A stretch of DNA of 64,000 nucleotides from Paragordius varius (taxonomy: Eukaryota > Nematomorpha): assembly GCA_964247055.1 (NCBI GenBank), contig OZ176054.1, forward strand, positions 11,222,001 to 11,286,000, in the 5' to 3' direction. The notes beneath the pieces were generated by a model. The model saw only the letters and a program-made list of their open reading frames with translations, had not been told where the DNA came from and did no database searches. The translations under genes and the position numbers were made by a program. Shown piece by piece: positions 61,501-64,000 of this stretch (position 1 is the stretch's first letter; each line of letters opens with the position of its first letter).

Positions 61501-62567
61501 AATTATTTATTAAAGTGGGAAATAATTTTGTTTCCTTGTGATTTGATCCATCAGAGTAAAGCGGTATGAAATTAATTTTCAGCAAATTTTTTTGGTTTCA
61601 GAAAATGTGGTGAAATGATATTGCATAAAATGGATTCAGCCTTTGTACGGGCGCATGTAAATTTTTTATTGGATATGGTACGAATAACCTGTGAGGTACA
61701 ATCTCTAGATCTATGGGAATGATTGTGATTAACGGCGTGAAAAGATAAAACGCCTTCGGCTAGTGCCAAATTCTTTTCTTCCTCTCCAAAAGCGGTTATC
61801 TAAACATTTTTTTCTGTGTTTCCATATGCTTTGTAATATCATGCTTGCCGCCATGTGCTAGGGTGAATTCCCCCTAAAGAACATTTAAGAATTCCTCGTT
61901 TTTTTGATAAAAGGAAATTCTTTCATTAATTTATCGTTAAATTTACAACCAGTTTTTGTACTGATATTTTTAAACTAATATTAGTATAAAAAATATTATA
62001 TTACCTTGAATTTCTGGAGTAAACACCGATTTATGGTATTAATTTATCTTTTTGATGGTGTCGGCAGGTAATATAATTAAAATATTAGTATAAAAAATAT
62101 TTTATTACCTTAATTTTTTGAAGTAAACGTATAAGCTACCCATTTGTGGTATTAATATGTCTAAAATTGATATAGATTTTAAAACTAACTAATGATAAAA
62201 AATTTAAACGGATAAAAAAATAAATTTTTTATAAAAAATTTAAAATTTTTTTTTATATAATCGTGAAAAAGCGGGACATTTAAAAAGTGTAGCGGGACGC
62301 GAGACAAAGTGTGAAAAAGCGGGACTTCTGGTCACCCTAGGTATATCTCAATTAATAAACCAGCATTGGAAAAAGCCTAATACTTTTAAACAATATTTCA
62401 TACATTAGAATAATTAAAATTTTTAATCAAAAAAATGTTTCGTAACTTACCTCCCAATATCTTCACATATAGGGGTCGATCCATTTAATTGTAAAAGCAT
62501 GTTTGTTTTCAACAAATTTTTGACTCTTTCAACCTCAAAATCGGTAATTAATGTACAAAGTCGCACC
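58513..62567 (-). CDS. PMPCB: Mitochondrial processing peptidase beta-like, last three exons (right copy)
   Basis: Exons 62,451-62,567 (117 nt), 59,023-59,080 (58 nt) and 58,513-58,653 (141 nt with stop). They splice in one frame: [10 protein letters not shown]...[19 protein letters not shown], then [20 protein letters not shown], then [20 protein letters not shown]. The first exon ends AG|GTAAGT, a strong donor that the left copy lacks. The first base of this exon would complete a Trp codon, as in the family's W-M-R-L-C. The C-terminal 25 residues have drifted from the family consensus without any length change, so this may be a diverging paralogue or an old pseudogene. The N-terminal exons with the peptidase metal site would lie beyond 62,567 and were not found up to base 64,000. 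Confidence 0.8.
59478..62339 (-). mobile_element. hAT transposon in a PMPCB-like intron (right copy)
   Basis: TAAGGTGACCAGA/TCTGGTCACCCTA ends with target duplication ggtatatc at 59,470-59,477 and 62,340-62,347. Orthologous to 7,115-10,020. Confidence 0.92.
60250..61769 (-). pseudogene. hAT transposase remnant (right copy, better preserved)
   Basis: The N-terminal side near 61,572-61,769 ([12 protein letters not shown]) is followed by a 163-codon stretch to 61,094 with [19 protein letters not shown] (the hAT core), then a C-terminal 176-codon open stretch (60,250-60,780) with [19 protein letters not shown] and [18 protein letters not shown], the dimerisation domain. At least two frameshifts separate these, so it is not functional, but it keeps more frame than the left copy. 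Confidence 0.85.
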
Positions 62568-62587
62568 CTATATATATATATATTTTG

Positions 62588-62741
62588 ATGGTTGCTTATT
62601 TCACATTATAGTTGGGCAATTTGCAACACAGTAGTGCATGGAAAAAACAACAAAATGTTGACTAAACAATTTCATCCTCTCTTTTTTCCATACACTACTG
62701 TGTTGCGAATTGCCCAACTATAGTGTGAAATAAGAAACCAT
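62588..62741. mobile_element. Small MITE (right copy)
   Basis: Same insertion as 10,272-10,426; its arms match each other slightly better here (GTTGGGCAATTTGCAACACA against its complement). Confidence 0.75.
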
Positions 62742-64000
62742 TAAAATTCACACTGTATATGTAAAAACAATTTTTATATTAATTTAAATGGATGTGCGTG
62801 TGTTATCGAAAACAATGATATTAATAATCATTTTGAACGAAAAAAACGCGCAAAATTTTGTATATTTGAAATACATGTGATATATAAAGCCCCGTTGAAA
62901 TCAATATATATTTATGCATATATATATATATATATATATGCATATGATGTTAATATTATTTGTTAGATTTTTTTAGACACCATGTTGGAGATAAATGGAA
63001 TTTTTAAAATTAATATTGTGTTTGAAAAGGTTATTTATATTGTTTAAAATAAGCCATAATATTATAAACTTTACTGGAAAACAATAATATACAGTAAAAA
63101 ATAAAAATTTAAGGCTAAATTAAAAAACAGTCAGCTAACTCTTTGGCAAAAAATCAGTCGTTTACTTAAATTAAGGGCTTACACAGTAATTATTTCCTTC
63201 TGATGTTTTAATGAAACAAATTAAACCTTTATATGAGGATCGAAATTTAACTGGGTCACTTTTTATAACGGCACTTATTGAATCATTTGCCTTGACTATT
63301 GAAAGCGCCATTGATTGGAGATTATGCTAAACTTAGAGGGTAGGCGTACTATATTATAGTCCCATATTTAAACAACTTCGGCTTTTTGGAAGTTTACGGG
63401 ATTAGGTATCTTTAGAAGGGCTATCAAAAAATCATCAATACTGTATATATAATTGGATAGAAATGGACCATATTCCCGATATGTAATAACATTATTTTAA
63501 TAATTACTTTGAAAAGTAATATGTGAGATTTGTAAAATAATATAGTTAGCTGGAGAGTTTTGATTAGTAATATCTAATTAATCCGATAGTCTTTGAAATA
63601 CACGCATTTTAATGTATGTTCAGTAATTATATTGCCAGTCAAATAACATAAATGGTTTATCCAATGCGTAAAATACTGACCCACGAAATTATTTCGTAGT
63701 ACACATATGAAAGAGGATTGACGTGAGAATTAACATAGGCTTTAATTTGATGGATATTTTGTAATATTAAATTTTGAGAATATTATAGCAATTTATGTTA
63801 ACATTTGTAATATTGTTGTTACGTATTTAGATGCGGAATTTTGTGGGTTTTTATCTTTGATAAATTAATAAATAGTAAAATACGTATTTTAAGATTTTTT
63901 ATGTTAATTATTCCTAAAAATAATAAATATTTTTCAACATGCTAAATACCTGTATTAATATTGGTATTATAATTTTATATGTTATTACTAATTAAAAAAA
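62742..64000. other. AT-rich stretch, no supported gene
   Basis: Counterpart of 10,427-11,678. The protein-like plus-strand stretch near 63,200-63,330 extends about ten codons further here (ESFALTIESAIDWRLC) than in the left copy, but has no splice support. Confidence 0.3.

Larger units (their letters stand above)
52384..64000. repeat. Right copy of the large segmental duplication
   Basis: Direct copy of 1-11,678, still matching at base 64,000. Its transposase and splice-donor sequences are better preserved than in the left copy. Confidence 0.95.

Noticed and set aside
1-64000. Terminal 11.7-kb repeats as the overlap of a circular genome or plasmid
   Set aside because: The copies differ by many small changes, the content is nuclear (spliced host exons, retroelements), and there are no replication or organelle genes.

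Overview
This is a eukaryotic nuclear window, very A+T-rich by eye (about three quarters or more) and mostly non-coding. It is packed with insect-style transposable elements (hAT, Tc1/mariner-like MITEs, Penelope-like, RTE-like LINE, Ty3/gypsy). There is no sign of bacterial gene organisation. An AT-rich insect, perhaps an aphid-like hemipteran, is my guess from composition, transposon mix and gene style; I could not test it.

Layout. (1) 1-11,678 and 52,384-64,000 are two direct copies of one segment, about 98-99% alike by eye, offset by about 52.3 kb and still matching at both window edges. Each copy holds, in order: the signal-peptide exon of a secreted-protein gene, an RTE-like LINE split by a hAT element, the last three exons of a mitochondrial processing peptidase beta (PMPCB)-like gene with another hAT in its intron, and a small MITE. 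(2) 11.7-13.8 kb holds a roughly 110-bp tandem array and a 0.9-kb foldback. (3) 13,947-24,211 is an old hAT element with an inverted Penelope-like pair and a Ty3/gypsy element inserted in it. (4) 24,550-52,988 on the minus strand is the main gene. (5) A second Ty3/gypsy element, itself interrupted by a small hAT element, sits in the central intron of that gene.

The main result is a gene assembled by eye from splice sites: 16 minus-strand exons between 52,988 and 24,550. Exon lengths sum to 2,487 nt, exactly 828 codons plus a stop. It starts with a signal peptide and ends in a Ser-Gly/acidic tail. Exons 2-8 and 9-15 are two paralogous copies of a seven-exon cassette. All introns are phase 1 except one. 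That exception is a putative 25-nt intron found at the same place in both cassettes. The protein repeats a Cys-aromatic...Cys module and is rich in N-glycosylation sites. I do not recognise the family. An Ig-like repeat protein or a rapidly evolving secreted effector (bicycle-like genes of gall aphids share the phase habit) are possibilities only.

The first exon of another copy of this gene lies at 518-605 and runs off the left edge, so the locus is probably a tandem array. The PMPCB-like fragment is the only host gene I can name. Its left copy has lost a splice donor that the right copy keeps.
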